Numbered from the stretch's first letter, positions 19,101 through 28,170 are shown. The stretch: 64,000 bases of DNA from Cupriavidus sp. AU9028 (GCF_019795295.1 NZ_JAIMCG010000001.1:310001-374000); one strand, 5' to 3'. The notes: generated by a model from the sequence alone, not told the origin. Numbers and translations: made by a program.

Positions 19101-22100
19101 ATGAAGTCCATGTCCGCGCCGCTGGCCGTCAAGCCGGTGCAATTCGTCAGGTCGCAAGGCGGCGGCGCTTCGCCGCTGGCCGCGCGGCTGCGGCAGGAGC
19201 TGCGCGGCGACGTGCTGTTCGACCGGGCCAGCCGGGGCCGCTACGCCACCGACGCTTCCATCTACCAGATCACCCCGCTTGGCGTGGTGGTGCCGCGCGA
19301 CCAGCAGGACCTGCTGCTCGCGCTCGATATCGCCCGCGACCTCGGTGCGCCGGTGCTCGCCCGCGGGGCCGGTACCAGCCAGTGCGGCCAGACCGTTGGC
19401 GAAGCGCTGGTGATCGACAACAGCAAGTGGCTGAACAAGGTGATCGAGTTCGACGCGCAGGCGCGCACCGTGACGGTCGAGCCAGGCATCGTGCTGGACC
19501 ATCTGAACGCCTGGCTCAAGCCGCACGGACTGTGGTTTCCGGTCGATGTCTCCACCGGCGCGCAATGCACCATCGGCGGCATGACCGGCAACAACTCCTG
19601 CGGCTCGCGCTCGCTCGAGTACGGCAACATGGTGCACAACGTGCTCGGCATCGACGCGGTGCTGGCCGATGGCAGCCAGTGCCATTTCGGTTCACTGCGC
19701 GAGCCGGTGAGCGATAAGCGGGTGGCGGCGATGCTCGACGAATTGCGCCGCATCGCCACCCGCGAGCGCGACGAGATCGCCGAACGGATGCCCAAGGTGC
19801 TGCGGCGCGTGGGCGGCTACAACATCGATCTGTTCGACTGCCAGAACCCGCGCGCCTATACCGACGATGGCGTGGCCAATCTCGCCCACCTGCTGGTCGG
19901 CTCGGAAGGCACGCTGGCGTACAGCCGGCAGATCACGCTCAAGCTGTCGCCGCTGCCGCGCCACAAGGTGCTGGGCGTGGTCAATTTCCCGACGTTCTAC
20001 CAGGCGATGGACATGACGCGGCATATCGTTGCGCTCGGTCCCGTCGCGGTGGAACTGGTCGACCGCACCATGATCGATCTGGCGATTGCCAACCCGGCGT
20101 TCCGGCCGGTGATCGAAAGCGCGCTGCGCGGCAGTCCCGATGCCATCCTGCTGGTCGAGTTCGCCGGGGACGATGCGGCCGCGCTGCCATCGCGCCTGGA
20201 TGCACTGGACGAGCTGATGGGCGATCTCGGCCTGGCGGGCTCGGTGGTCAAGATGCCGGATGCCGGCGCGCAGAAAGCGCTGTGGGATGTGCGCAAGGCC
20301 GGGCTGAACATCATGATGAGCATGAAGGGCGACGGCAAGCCGGTGTCCTTCATCGAGGACTGCGCGGTGCCGCTGGAGCATCTGGCCGAGTACACGCGGC
20401 GCCTGACCGAAGTGTTCCATCGCCACGGTACCGAGGGCACCTGGTATGCGCACGCCAGCGTCGGCACGCTGCATGTCAGGCCGATCCTGGACATGCGGCG
20501 CGACGGCGCCGGCAAGATGCGCGCGATCGCCGAGGAAGCCGCCGCGCTGGTGCGCGAGTACAAGGGCGCCTACTCGGGCGAGCATGGCGACGGGCTGTGC
20601 CGTGGCGAATGGGTGGCCTGGCAGTACGGCCCGCGCATTCATGCGGCCTTCGGCGAGATCAAGACGCTGTTCGATCCGGACAACCGCTTCAACCCCGACA
20701 AGATCGTACGTCCGCCGCGCATGGACGACACGTCGCTGTTCCGCTTCCCGCCGTCGTACCAGCGCCAGCCGCTGCAGCCGGCACTGGACTGGTCCGCGTG
20801 GAATGTCGAGCGCGACCCGATGACCGGCGAGCAGACCGCGCCGGGCACCGGCAGCGACCTGACCGGCGGCCTCGCGGCGGCGGTGGAGATGTGCAACAAC
20901 AACGGCCACTGCCGCAAGTTCGACGCCGGCACGATGTGCCCGAGCTACCGCGCCACGCGCGACGAGCAGCACCTGACGCGCGGGCGCGCCAACACGCTGC
21001 GGCTGGCGCTGTCGGGGCAGCTGGGCGAAGCGGGGCTGGCCAGCGAGGATGTCAAGGCGGCGCTGGACCTGTGCGTCTCGTGCAAGGGCTGCAAGCGCGA
21101 TTGCCCCACCGGTGTCGATATGGCGCGCATGAAGATCGAGGCCCGCCACGCCTGGGTCCAGCGCAACGGTGCGGGACTGCGCGAGCGGCTGGTGGCGGCG
21201 ATGCCGCGCTATGCCGGGCTCGCCTCGCGCGTGGGCGGGCTGCTCGCGCTGGCGGAGACCGTGCCGGGCATCGGACCATGGGCCAAGCGCACCCTCGGCT
21301 TCGCGCCGCAGCGGCCGCTGCCGCGCTGGCGCAAGCCGTTCCTGTCGGCCGCCGCCACCAGTGCCGCGCCGTCGTCCGACAGCGCTCGCGAAGTGGTGCT
21401 GTTCGTCGATACCTTCAACAACCACCATGAACCGGAGAACGCGCGGGCGGCGATGGCGGTGCTCCAGGCCGCCGGCTATCGGGTGCATCCGAGCGGCGTG
21501 CCGGGCGAGCGCCCGCTGTGCTGTGGTCGCACCTACCTGGCAGCCGGCTTCGTCGAGCGGGCGCGTGAGGAGGCCCGCCGCACGCTGGACGCGCTGCGCC
21601 CCTTCGTCGAGCGCGGCGTGGCGATCGTCGGTCTGGAACCGTCCTGCCTGCTGACCTTGCGCGACGAGTTCCTCGGCTATGGGTTTGGCGAGGAAGCCAG
21701 CCGGCTGGCGCGCCAGGCGATGCTGTTCGAGGAGTTCCTGGTGCGCGAGCAGCAGGAAGGCCGCCTGTCGCTGCCACTGCAGGCGCTACCGCACGGCGAG
21801 GCACTGGTGCACGGCCATTGCCACCAGAAGGCGATGGACGCCTTCACGCCGGTGCGCACCGTGCTGGGCTGGATTCCGGGCCTGAAGGTGTCGGTGATCG
21901 AGTCCTCCTGCTGCGGCATGGCGGGCAGCTTCGGTTACGAGGCGGAGCATTACGAGGCGTCGCTCGCCATGGGCGAGCTGTCGCTGCTGCCGGCAGTGCG
22001 CGCACGCAAGGCCGATGCGATCGTGGTGGCGGATGGCACCAGTTGCCGGCACCAGATCGAGCACGGCGCCTCGGCCAGTGCGTGGCATGTGGCCAGGGTG

Positions 22101-22154
22101 CTGCAGCAGGCGTTGCAGCCCGCGCAGGGCGCGGCGGCCGGCACGAAGGGATAG
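19101..22154 (+). CDS. YdiJ-like FAD-linked 2-hydroxyacid dehydrogenase fused to Fe-S/CCG domains
   Basis: A 1017-residue fusion, the same length as E. coli YdiJ (a D-2-hydroxyglutarate dehydrogenase). The FAD_binding_4 domain (about 40-270) contains LARGAGTSQCGQTVG and GGMTGNNSCGSRS. A FAD-oxidase C-terminal domain (about 290-545) includes YSGEHGDGLCRGEW. Cysteine-rich ferredoxin-like motifs follow: CNNNGHCRKFDAGTMCPSYR (about 597-616) and CVSCKGCKRDCPTG (about 657-670). Two GlpC-type CCG motifs lie near 808 and 936. Expected reaction: oxidation of a D-2-hydroxyacid to the 2-oxoacid with electrons passed to the quinone pool or a carrier. It starts 11 bp after the aminotransferase. Confidence 0.9.
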   Translation: MKSMSAPLAVKPVQFVRSQGGGASPLAARLRQELRGDVLFDRASRGRYATDASIYQITPLGVVVPRDQQDLLLALDIARDLGAPVLARGAGTSQCGQTVGEALVIDNSKWLNKVIEFDAQARTVTVEPGIVLDHLNAWLKPHGLWFPVDVSTGAQCTIGGMTGNNSCGSRSLEYGNMVHNVLGIDAVLADGSQCHFGSLREPVSDKRVAAMLDELRRIATRERDEIAERMPKVLRRVGGYNIDLFDCQNPRAYTDDGVANLAHLLVGSEGTLAYSRQITLKLSPLPRHKVLGVVNFPTFYQAMDMTRHIVALGPVAVELVDRTMIDLAIANPAFRPVIESALRGSPDAILLVEFAGDDAAALPSRLDALDELMGDLGLAGSVVKMPDAGAQKALWDVRKAGLNIMMSMKGDGKPVSFIEDCAVPLEHLAEYTRRLTEVFHRHGTEGTWYAHASVGTLHVRPILDMRRDGAGKMRAIAEEAAALVREYKGAYSGEHGDGLCRGEWVAWQYGPRIHAAFGEIKTLFDPDNRFNPDKIVRPPRMDDTSLFRFPPSYQRQPLQPALDWSAWNVERDPMTGEQTAPGTGSDLTGGLAAAVEMCNNNGHCRKFDAGTMCPSYRATRDEQHLTRGRANTLRLALSGQLGEAGLASEDVKAALDLCVSCKGCKRDCPTGVDMARMKIEARHAWVQRNGAGLRERLVAAMPRYAGLASRVGGLLALAETVPGIGPWAKRTLGFAPQRPLPRWRKPFLSAAATSAAPSSDSAREVVLFVDTFNNHHEPENARAAMAVLQAAGYRVHPSGVPGERPLCCGRTYLAAGFVERAREEARRTLDALRPFVERGVAIVGLEPSCLLTLRDEFLGYGFGEEASRLARQAMLFEEFLVREQQEGRLSLPLQALPHGEALVHGHCHQKAMDAFTPVRTVLGWIPGLKVSVIESSCCGMAGSFGYEAEHYEASLAMGELSLLPAVRARKADAIVVADGTSCRHQIEHGASASAWHVARVLQQALQPAQGAAAGTKG

Positions 22155-22213
22155 GGGGAGGAGCGGGAGGTGGTGAGATTGCGCACGGCATCGCAGTCAT
22201 GCCGGCGCGGCAT

Positions 22214-22249
22214 CCGGCACCGGGCGAGCGGTCGATTGCCCGGTGCCGG
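22214..22249 (+). other. Stem-loop between the dehydrogenase and tctC
   Basis: Perfect 12-bp inverted repeat, CCGGCACCGGGC and GCCCGGTGCCGG, with a 12-base loop and no T tract. It lies within the 126-bp gap before tctC. It looks like an mRNA processing or 3'-end-protecting structure rather than a terminator. Confidence 0.6.
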
Positions 22250-22280
22250 CAGGGTGGACATACCGAGAGGAGACAAAGGA

Positions 22281-23315
22281 ATGCAGAACAGACAGGACAG
22301 GCAGCACAGCACCGGGCGCGGCAAGCGCTTCGCCGTTGCAATCGGGGCGGGCGTGCTGGCCGCCGCGGGCTTTCACGGCACCGCCTTTGCATGGGAGCCG
22401 GCCAAGCCGGTCGAGATCGTCGTGCCGTTCAGCGCGGGCGGTGCGTCCGACCAGATGGCGCGCTCGATCCAGAGCATCATCGCCAAGCATCAGCTGATGA
22501 AGCAGCCGGTGATCGTGGTCAACAAGGCCGGCGCCAGCGGAGCCGAAGGGCTGATGGACACCAAGGCCTCGCGCGGCAATCCGCACAAGCTGCTGGTCAC
22601 CTCGTCGGCGCTGTACACCGTGCCGATGGCCAGCAACCTGCCGTTCAGCTGGCGCGACCTCACGCCGGTGGCGATGGTGGCGCAGGACGAGTTCGTGCTG
22701 TGGACCAATGCCAGCGCGCCCTACAAGACCGTCACCGAGTTCGTCGACAGCGCGAAGAAGAGCGACGGCAAGACCAGGATGGGCGGCACCAGCTCCAAGC
22801 GCGAGGACCAGATCATCACCACGCTGATCCAGAAGAAGACCGGCACCAAGTTCATCTACATCCCGTACAAGGGCGGTGGCGAAGCGGCGACGCAGCTGTC
22901 GGGCCAGCATATCGATGCCAACGTCAACAACCCGTCCGAGTCGATCGCGCAATGGCGTGCCGGCGAGCACCGCGCGCTGTGCGTGTTCGCGCCGGAACGG
23001 ATGAACTACACGACCAAGGTCACGCAGACGCAGAGCTGGAAGGACATCCCCACCTGCAAGGAGCAGGGGCTGGACGTGCAATACCAGATGCTGCGTGTCT
23101 TCATGCTGCCGGGCGGCGTGACGCCCGATCAGCAGAAGTACTACGTCGACCTGATGCAGAAGATCGTGGCGACCCCCGAGTGGAAGGAGTACCTGGAGCG
23201 CAACGCGCTCAAGGGCGAATTCATCGCCGGCAAGCCGCTGGAGGACTTTCTCGTCAAGGACGAGAACTCGCACCGGGAGATCCTGAAGGAAGCCGGCTTC
23301 ATGGCCGCGCGCTGA
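22281..23315 (+). CDS. tctC: Tripartite tricarboxylate transporter substrate-binding protein TctC (Bug family)
   Basis: A 344-residue periplasmic solute receptor. The Sec signal peptide is about residues 1-37, with predicted cleavage after GTAFA. The mature protein opens with KPVEIVVPFSAGGASDQMAR, the Bug/TctC signature, and contains IPYKGGGEAATQLSGQHIDANV. Bug proteins bind mono-, di- or tricarboxylates. The ATG at 22281 follows GAGACAAAGGA. An upstream in-frame start would place 37 non-hydrophobic residues before the signal peptide. It works with TctB and TctA immediately downstream; stem-loops flank the gene on both sides. Confidence 0.93.
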   Translation: MQNRQDRQHSTGRGKRFAVAIGAGVLAAAGFHGTAFAWEPAKPVEIVVPFSAGGASDQMARSIQSIIAKHQLMKQPVIVVNKAGASGAEGLMDTKASRGNPHKLLVTSSALYTVPMASNLPFSWRDLTPVAMVAQDEFVLWTNASAPYKTVTEFVDSAKKSDGKTRMGGTSSKREDQIITTLIQKKTGTKFIYIPYKGGGEAATQLSGQHIDANVNNPSESIAQWRAGEHRALCVFAPERMNYTTKVTQTQSWKDIPTCKEQGLDVQYQMLRVFMLPGGVTPDQQKYYVDLMQKIVATPEWKEYLERNALKGEFIAGKPLEDFLVKDENSHREILKEAGFMAAR

Positions 23316-23334
23316 CGCCCGCAGGGACGTGGCG

Positions 23335-23364
23335 CCGCTGCACGCCGGCCGGGCGTGGCAGCGG
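23335..23364 (+). other. Stem-loop between tctC and tctB
   Basis: CCGCTGCACGCC pairs with GGCGTGGCAGCGG, with a single bulged G and a 5-base loop, in the 75-bp gap after tctC. No T run. Together with the stem-loop at 22214 it brackets the binding-protein gene. Confidence 0.5.
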
Positions 23365-23390
23365 ACGCTGCGCAACGAGGAGACAACGCA

Positions 23391-23942
23391 ATGCAAGCAA
23401 ACGAAGAGCATGCGGCCGGCGGTGCATCCGTGGATGCCGCGGCCGCGCACGCGACCGGGGCGGACGAGGGCGGCATCTCGCTGCGCACGATGGAGCTGAT
23501 CGTCGCGCTGCTGCTGCTGGCCGCCGCCATCGTGGTGATCTGGAGCAATCAGGCGATCGGCGCGGGTTGGGGGCCGGACGGCCCGGAATCCGGCTACTTT
23601 CCGCTGCGCGTCGGCGCCATCGTGCTGGTGTGCAGCGTCGCGGTCGCGTGGCAGGCCTGGCGCACGCCGCGGGGACCGATCTTCGCCACCTGGCAGCAGC
23701 TGCGCCAGGTATCGGTGATCCTGTTGCCGCTCACCATCTATGTCGGCCTGATCGGTTTCCTTGGGATCTATGTCGCATCGGCGCTGTTCCTGTGCGGCTT
23801 CATGATTGCCGTGGGCAAGACGCAGTGGTGGCGGGCGGCGCTGCTCGCCGTCGGCATCAGCGTCGTGCTGTTCTGGATCTTCGAAGTGCAGTTCCGCGTG
23901 CCACTGCCCAAGGGCCCGCTGGAAGCGGCCTTTGGCTACTAG
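23391..23942 (+). CDS. tctB: Tripartite tricarboxylate transporter small membrane subunit TctB
   Basis: A 183-residue protein with a polar N-terminus of about 35 residues and four hydrophobic helices (LIVALLLLAAAIVVIW; AIVLVCSVAVAWQAW; ILLPLTIYVGLIGFLGIYVASALFLCGFMIAV; ALLAVGISVVLFWIFEV). This is the normal TctB layout; sequence conservation in the family is low, so the neighbours carry the call. The ATG at 23391 follows CGAGGAGACAACGCA. The tctA ATG is 10 bp after the stop. Confidence 0.9.
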   Translation: MQANEEHAAGGASVDAAAAHATGADEGGISLRTMELIVALLLLAAAIVVIWSNQAIGAGWGPDGPESGYFPLRVGAIVLVCSVAVAWQAWRTPRGPIFATWQQLRQVSVILLPLTIYVGLIGFLGIYVASALFLCGFMIAVGKTQWWRAALLAVGISVVLFWIFEVQFRVPLPKGPLEAAFGY

Positions 23943-23951
23943 GGGAGTGCG

Positions 23952-25475
23952 ATGGAAGAATTCAACGCCCTGATGGGGGGCTTCGCCGTCGCGCTATCCT
24001 GGCATAACGTCGGTCTGATGTTCGTCGGCATCCTGCTCGGGATCGTCGTTGGCGTGCTGCCCGGGCTGGGCGGGCCCAACGGCGTGGCGATCCTGCTGCC
24101 GCTGACGTTCTCGATGGACCCGATCTCCGCCATCATCATGCTCTCCTGCATCTACTGGGGAGCGCTGTTCGGCGGTGCCATTACCTCGGTCCTGTTCAAC
24201 ATCCCCGGGGAAGCCTGGTCGGTGGCAACGACCTTCGACGGCTATCCGCTGGCGCAGCAGGGGCAGGCCGGCCGGGCGCTGACCTCCGCCTTCACCGGCT
24301 CATGCCTGGGCGCGCTGGCCGGCGTGCTGCTGATCACGTGCCTGGCGCCGCTGGTGGCGAAATTCGCGCTGCGTTTCGGGCCGCCCGAGTTCTTCGCGGT
24401 GTACCTGCTGACCTTCTGCAGCTTCATCGGCATGGGCAAGGAACCCAAGCCGAAGATCCTGATCGCGATGTGCGCCGGCTTTCTGCTGGCCGCGGTCGGC
24501 ATGGACACGGTGTCGGGCACGCTGCGGATGACCTTCGGTTCGACCGAGATGCTGCGCGGCTTCGACTTCCTGGTCGCGGTGATCGGCCTGTTCGGCATCA
24601 GCGAAATCCTGCTGACGATGGAGGAGGGCGTCGCCTTCCGCGGCAAGCAGGCGAAGATCGACCTGAAGGTGGTGCTGCGTACCTGGGCCGAGTTGCCGCG
24701 CTACTGGATGACGGTGCTGCGCTCGTCGGTGATCGGCTGCTGGCTCGGCGTGACGCCGGGCGGGGCGACCGCCGCGTCGTTCATGGGTTACGGCGTGGCC
24801 AAGCGCATGGCGCGCGATCCCGACTCGTTCGGCAAGGGCAATATCGAAGGCGTGGTCGCGCCCGAGACCGCCGCGCACGCGGCCGGCACCAGTGCGCTGC
24901 TGCCGATGCTGGCGCTGGGCATTCCCGGCTCCGCGACCGCGGCGGTGCTGCTTGGGGGCCTGATGATCTGGGGCTTGCAGCCCGGGCCGCTGCTGTTCCA
25001 GGAGCAGGGGCCCTTCGTCTGGGGGCTGATCGCCAGCATGTACCTGGGCAATATCGTCGGGCTGATCGTGGTGCTGTCGACGGTGCCGCTGTTCGCCGCG
25101 ATCCTGCGCATTCCGTTCTCGATCATCGCGCCGCTGATCCTGGTGGTCTGCGCGATCGGCGCCTACACGGTCAATACCGCGCTGTTCGATGTCTGGCTGA
25201 TGCTGATCTTCGGCGTGATCGGCTACGTGCTCAAGAAGCTGAACTATCCGCTGGCGCCGCTGGTGCTGGCACTGGTGCTGGGCGACCGCGCCGAGGACGC
25301 ATTCCGGCAGACCATGCTGGTGTCCGGCGGCAGCCTGGACATCTTCTGGTCCAACGGGCTTGTCGGCACCATCATGACGCTGGCCATCCTGGTGCTGGTC
25401 TGGCCGATGATCGGCGATCTGCGTGCGCGCCTGACCGGGCGCGCCGAGCCGCGCGAGGTGGGGGACAACGGCTGA
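23952..25475 (+). CDS. tctA: Tripartite tricarboxylate transporter large permease TctA
   Basis: A 507-residue inner-membrane permease with about 12 hydrophobic segments. The family signature is present: GIVVGVLPGLGGPNGVAILLP (about 31-51) and GGAITSVLFNIPGEAWSVAT (about 75-94) with FDGYPLAQQGQAGRAL next. TctA carries out ion-driven uptake of the acid delivered by TctC. Its placement after the YdiJ-like dehydrogenase suggests that the operon imports and oxidises the same compound or its precursor. Confidence 0.95.
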   Translation: MEEFNALMGGFAVALSWHNVGLMFVGILLGIVVGVLPGLGGPNGVAILLPLTFSMDPISAIIMLSCIYWGALFGGAITSVLFNIPGEAWSVATTFDGYPLAQQGQAGRALTSAFTGSCLGALAGVLLITCLAPLVAKFALRFGPPEFFAVYLLTFCSFIGMGKEPKPKILIAMCAGFLLAAVGMDTVSGTLRMTFGSTEMLRGFDFLVAVIGLFGISEILLTMEEGVAFRGKQAKIDLKVVLRTWAELPRYWMTVLRSSVIGCWLGVTPGGATAASFMGYGVAKRMARDPDSFGKGNIEGVVAPETAAHAAGTSALLPMLALGIPGSATAAVLLGGLMIWGLQPGPLLFQEQGPFVWGLIASMYLGNIVGLIVVLSTVPLFAAILRIPFSIIAPLILVVCAIGAYTVNTALFDVWLMLIFGVIGYVLKKLNYPLAPLVLALVLGDRAEDAFRQTMLVSGGSLDIFWSNGLVGTIMTLAILVLVWPMIGDLRARLTGRAEPREVGDNG

Positions 25476-25499
25476 TGTAGCGGGGTGGGGGCGCTCGCT

Positions 25500-25619
25500 G
25501 GCCCTCTCCCCCGGCCCCTCGCCCGCAAGCGGGCGAGGGGAGCAAACCCCCGGCGGTGGATAGCCTGCCGGTGTGCTCCCCTCTCCCGCTCAGCGGGAGA
25601 GGGGCCGGGGGAGAGGGCA
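25500..25619. repeat. Dispersed palindromic repeat, copy C
   Basis: Inverted arms GGCCCTCTCCCCCGGCCCCT and AGGGGCCGGGGGAGAGGGC around small hairpins (CCCGCAAGCGGG; CCCGCTCAGCGGG) and a short core. It fills the gap between the converging tctA and pirin genes, where it could stop transcription from either side although no T tract is present. Confidence 0.85.
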
Positions 25620-25646
25620 ATCGTGCGCCCCCACCCCAACCAACCC

Positions 25647-26585
25647 TCACTTCGCCGCAGCCCCCTCGCTGCCGCCAAACCGCCCATCCCTGAAGTCATT
25701 CAGCGCTTCAAAGATCTGCTGCTGACTGTTCATCACGAACGGCCCGTACTGCACGATCGGCTCGTTCAGCGGCTTGCCGGCGATCACCAGGAAACGGGCG
25801 TCGGCGTTGGCGCGCACGATCACGCCATCAGCCTGCGCATCGTTGCTCAGCACGCCCATCCGCTGCGGCTCCAGCACGCTTGCTGCCTCCCCATCGCCGA
25901 CGGTCACCTCCCCCCGATACACATAGACGAAGGCGTTGTGCCCGAGCGGCAGCGCTTGCGAGAACGTGCTGCCCGCCGGCAGCGCGACGTCCAGGTACAC
26001 CGGCTCGGTGACCGGGCGCGCCACCGCCCCGTCGACGCCGTGCGAGCGGCCCGCCAGCACCCGCAACGTGCCGCCCGATTCCAGCTTGACGGTGGGAATC
26101 GCCGCCGCCGGCAGGTCCCGGTACCAGGGCGCCGCCATCTTGTCGCTGGCAGGCAGGTTCAGCCAGAGCTGGAAGCCTTCCATGCGGCCGTCTTCCTGTT
26201 CCGGCATCTCCGAATGAATGACGCCCGAGCCGGCCACCATCCATTGCGCACCGCCGTTCTCCAGCAGTCCCTCGTTGCCCGCGCTGTCGCGATGGCGCAT
26301 GCGCCCGGCGAGCATGTAGGTGATGGTCTCGAAGCCGCGATGCGGGTGAGCCGGAAAGCCGCCGATATAGTCGTCGCGGCTGTCGGTGCCGAACGCATCG
26401 AGCATCAGGAAGGGGTCGAGCCGGCGCTGCAGGTTCTGCGTCAGCACGCGGGTCAGCTTCACGCCCGCGCCGTCCGAGGTGGCGATGCCGCGCACCTCGC
26501 GCTCGATGGTGCGGCTGCGGCGGACCGCTTCGGTGGCGCTGGCGGCGATGGTCGGCGTCGGCTGGGTCAGGTCGAGCGTGGTCAT
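25647..26585 (-). CDS. Pirin-family protein
   Basis: A 312-residue bicupin. The N-terminal pirin domain holds all four metal ligands: H80 and H82 (FPAHPHRGFET), H124 and E126 (GVIHSEMPEQ). A C-terminal pirin domain follows (about 190-290). Characterised bacterial pirins have quercetinase activity or modulate redox enzymes; the role here is open. The ATG at 26585 follows CAAGGAGCATCGCC. Longer in-frame starts lack a binding site and add unrelated residues. Confidence 0.92.
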   Translation of the reverse strand: MTTLDLTQPTPTIAASATEAVRRSRTIEREVRGIATSDGAGVKLTRVLTQNLQRRLDPFLMLDAFGTDSRDDYIGGFPAHPHRGFETITYMLAGRMRHRDSAGNEGLLENGGAQWMVAGSGVIHSEMPEQEDGRMEGFQLWLNLPASDKMAAPWYRDLPAAAIPTVKLESGGTLRVLAGRSHGVDGAVARPVTEPVYLDVALPAGSTFSQALPLGHNAFVYVYRGEVTVGDGEAASVLEPQRMGVLSNDAQADGVIVRANADARFLVIAGKPLNEPIVQYGPFVMNSQQQIFEALNDFRDGRFGGSEGAAAK

Positions 26586-26872
26586 GGCGATGCTCCTTGC
26601 AAATGGTTGGCGGCGCGGCCCGAAAACACGGCCGGGCAGGGCGCCGCGGGATGACCACCAATTTACCCGTCGCTGCGGAAAGCGGTAGTCGGCCGCCCGG
26701 CAAATCATCGTTCCATCAATAGAACGGTAGGGCGGAGCCGGTGCTTTTGGTGCAACGCCGACAGTGTGCAACCGAGCGATGCGCCATCGGTGACGCAAGC
26801 GCCACCAGCGCCCGCGTGGCCGTCCAGATCCGTGCCGTTTCTTGCCATCTGCGCAGGAATTGCAGGATAGAG

Positions 26873-26901
26873 GTGACAAAATCGCAGAAGTTCGTTATAG
26901 T
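26873..26901 (+). promoter_or_regulatory. Sigma-70 promoter candidate for the OpuC-type operon
   Basis: GTGACA, a 17-bp spacer, then TATAGT: five of six -35 bases and five of six -10 bases match the consensus, in a locally A/T-richer stretch. Transcription would begin near 26908, about 520 nt ahead of the first ATG. Confidence 0.55.
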
Positions 26902-27092
26902 AGCGGCCTACTTGCCATCCGTTGCAGAAAGATCGCATCAGGCGCATCACATTTGCCCGTTCCGGCGGGTCTCGACAGGGACCATGGAACGACGCGTTGA
27001 GCGCCGGCGCAGCAGTCGATCTGGCAACGGCCGATTGATCCGGCGGCGCGTCGGAAAGAGTCTCAACTTTGCGCTGCCACTGGCCTGCCGGC

Positions 27093-27121
27093 CACGCTTC
27101 GTCACCTGGCGAAGCGTGTTT
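27093..27121 (+). other. Hairpin with short T run in the OpuC-type leader
   Basis: CACGCTTCG and CGAAGCGTG form a perfect 9-bp stem with an 8-base loop followed by TTT. It could be a weak terminator or attenuator about 185 nt into the predicted leader. Confidence 0.4.
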
Positions 27122-27429
27122 CCCGCAGCGCCGCTCCAGGGCGGAAGCGACCTTTCGCTGCCGTCCGTCCCGGGATTGCCCCGACACCCGCATCGACTCC
27201 GCGCCAGTTGCGCCCGGCTGCGATACGGACAACGGTCGATCCATCGCTCGTCCGCCGGCTCGACGCCGGTCATGGCGGGCCCCTAGCCAATCTAGTCCGG
27301 ACCGGCAGGAACGCCGCGTCGCTGTCCACGCCCTTCGCTGGCGCGGGCTCGCCCGTTCTCGCCCCTTGTCCGCTTTCGTGAACCGCAAGCCGCGGAAGGC
27401 CTCGTGCCGTCTGCGCCCAAGGAGTAACG

Positions 27430-28143
27430 ATGCCCAAGCACGCCCTGCGCATGCTCGGCTGGACGGCTGTTGCCGCCACCGTACTCGCCGCCCTGGTCAA
27501 CGGGGTCGGCCTCGACGTCATCCGTCAGCACCAGGACCGCCTGCTGTACGACCTCGCCGACCATCTGCGCCTGGTCTGCCTGTCGATGGCGCTCGCCCTG
27601 GTCACCGGCGTGCCCGCCGGCATCCTGCTGTCGCGTCCCGCCATGCGGCGCTGGGCCGACCGCCTGATGCAGGTCTTCAATATCGGCAACACCGTGCCCT
27701 CGCTCGCGGTGCTGGCGCTGTCGCTGGCCGTGCTGGGCATCGGCACCCGGCCCGCGGTGCTGGCACTGTGGCTCGCCTCGCTGCTGCCGATCGTGCGCAA
27801 TACCTGCGAAGGGCTGCGCGGCCTGCCGCCGACGCTGCTCGAAGCCGCGCGCGGCATCGGCATGACGCCGCGCCAGCAACTGCTGCGCGTCGAGCTGCCC
27901 AACGCATTGCCGGTGATCCTGGCGGGCGTGCGCACCGCGCTGGTGATCAATGTGGGCACCGTGCCGCTGGCCTTCCTGATCGGCGCCAACAGCCTGGGCG
28001 AGATGATCCTGCCTGGCATCTACCTGAACGACCAGCCGCTGCTGCTGCTGGGCGCCGCGGCCACCGCCGTGCTGGCGCTGGTGCTGGATGCCGCCTTTGC
28101 GGCCGCGGGGAACCTGTACCTGCGTCGCCGCGGGCTGGCGTAA
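27430..28143 (+). CDS. ABC transporter permease, OpuC/YehY-W type (quaternary amine uptake)
   Basis: A 237-residue permease of the BPD_transp_1 fold with about six helices. The EAA loop reads EAARGIGMTPRQQLLRVELPNALPVILAG (about 138-166). The segment NTVPSLAVLALSLAVLGIG is typical of OpuB/OpuC/OsmU permeases. The ATG at 27430 follows CCCAAGGAGTAACG. First gene of a four-gene importer (permease, binding protein, permease, ATPase). Confidence 0.9.
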   Translation: MPKHALRMLGWTAVAATVLAALVNGVGLDVIRQHQDRLLYDLADHLRLVCLSMALALVTGVPAGILLSRPAMRRWADRLMQVFNIGNTVPSLAVLALSLAVLGIGTRPAVLALWLASLLPIVRNTCEGLRGLPPTLLEAARGIGMTPRQQLLRVELPNALPVILAGVRTALVINVGTVPLAFLIGANSLGEMILPGIYLNDQPLLLLGAAATAVLALVLDAAFAAAGNLYLRRRGLA

Positions 28144-28170
28144 CGCGGCACGGGAGGAGAAGAGAACCCA

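Larger units (their letters stand above)
26586..27429. other. Long intergenic region and leader before the OpuC-type importer
   Basis: Over 800 bp without a credible gene. It holds a good promoter (26873-26901) and a leader of about 520 nt. Within that leader are a nested stem (26958-26963 with 26986-26991, inner GGTC/GACC) and a 9-bp hairpin at 27093-27118. Reading frames across it are Arg-rich and look like noise. I recognise no known riboswitch class. Confidence 0.5.

Noticed and set aside
26741-27286. 181-codon frame in the OpuC-type leader
   Set aside because: Arg/Ser/Cys-rich, no ribosome-binding site, overlaps the predicted promoter and leader hairpins.
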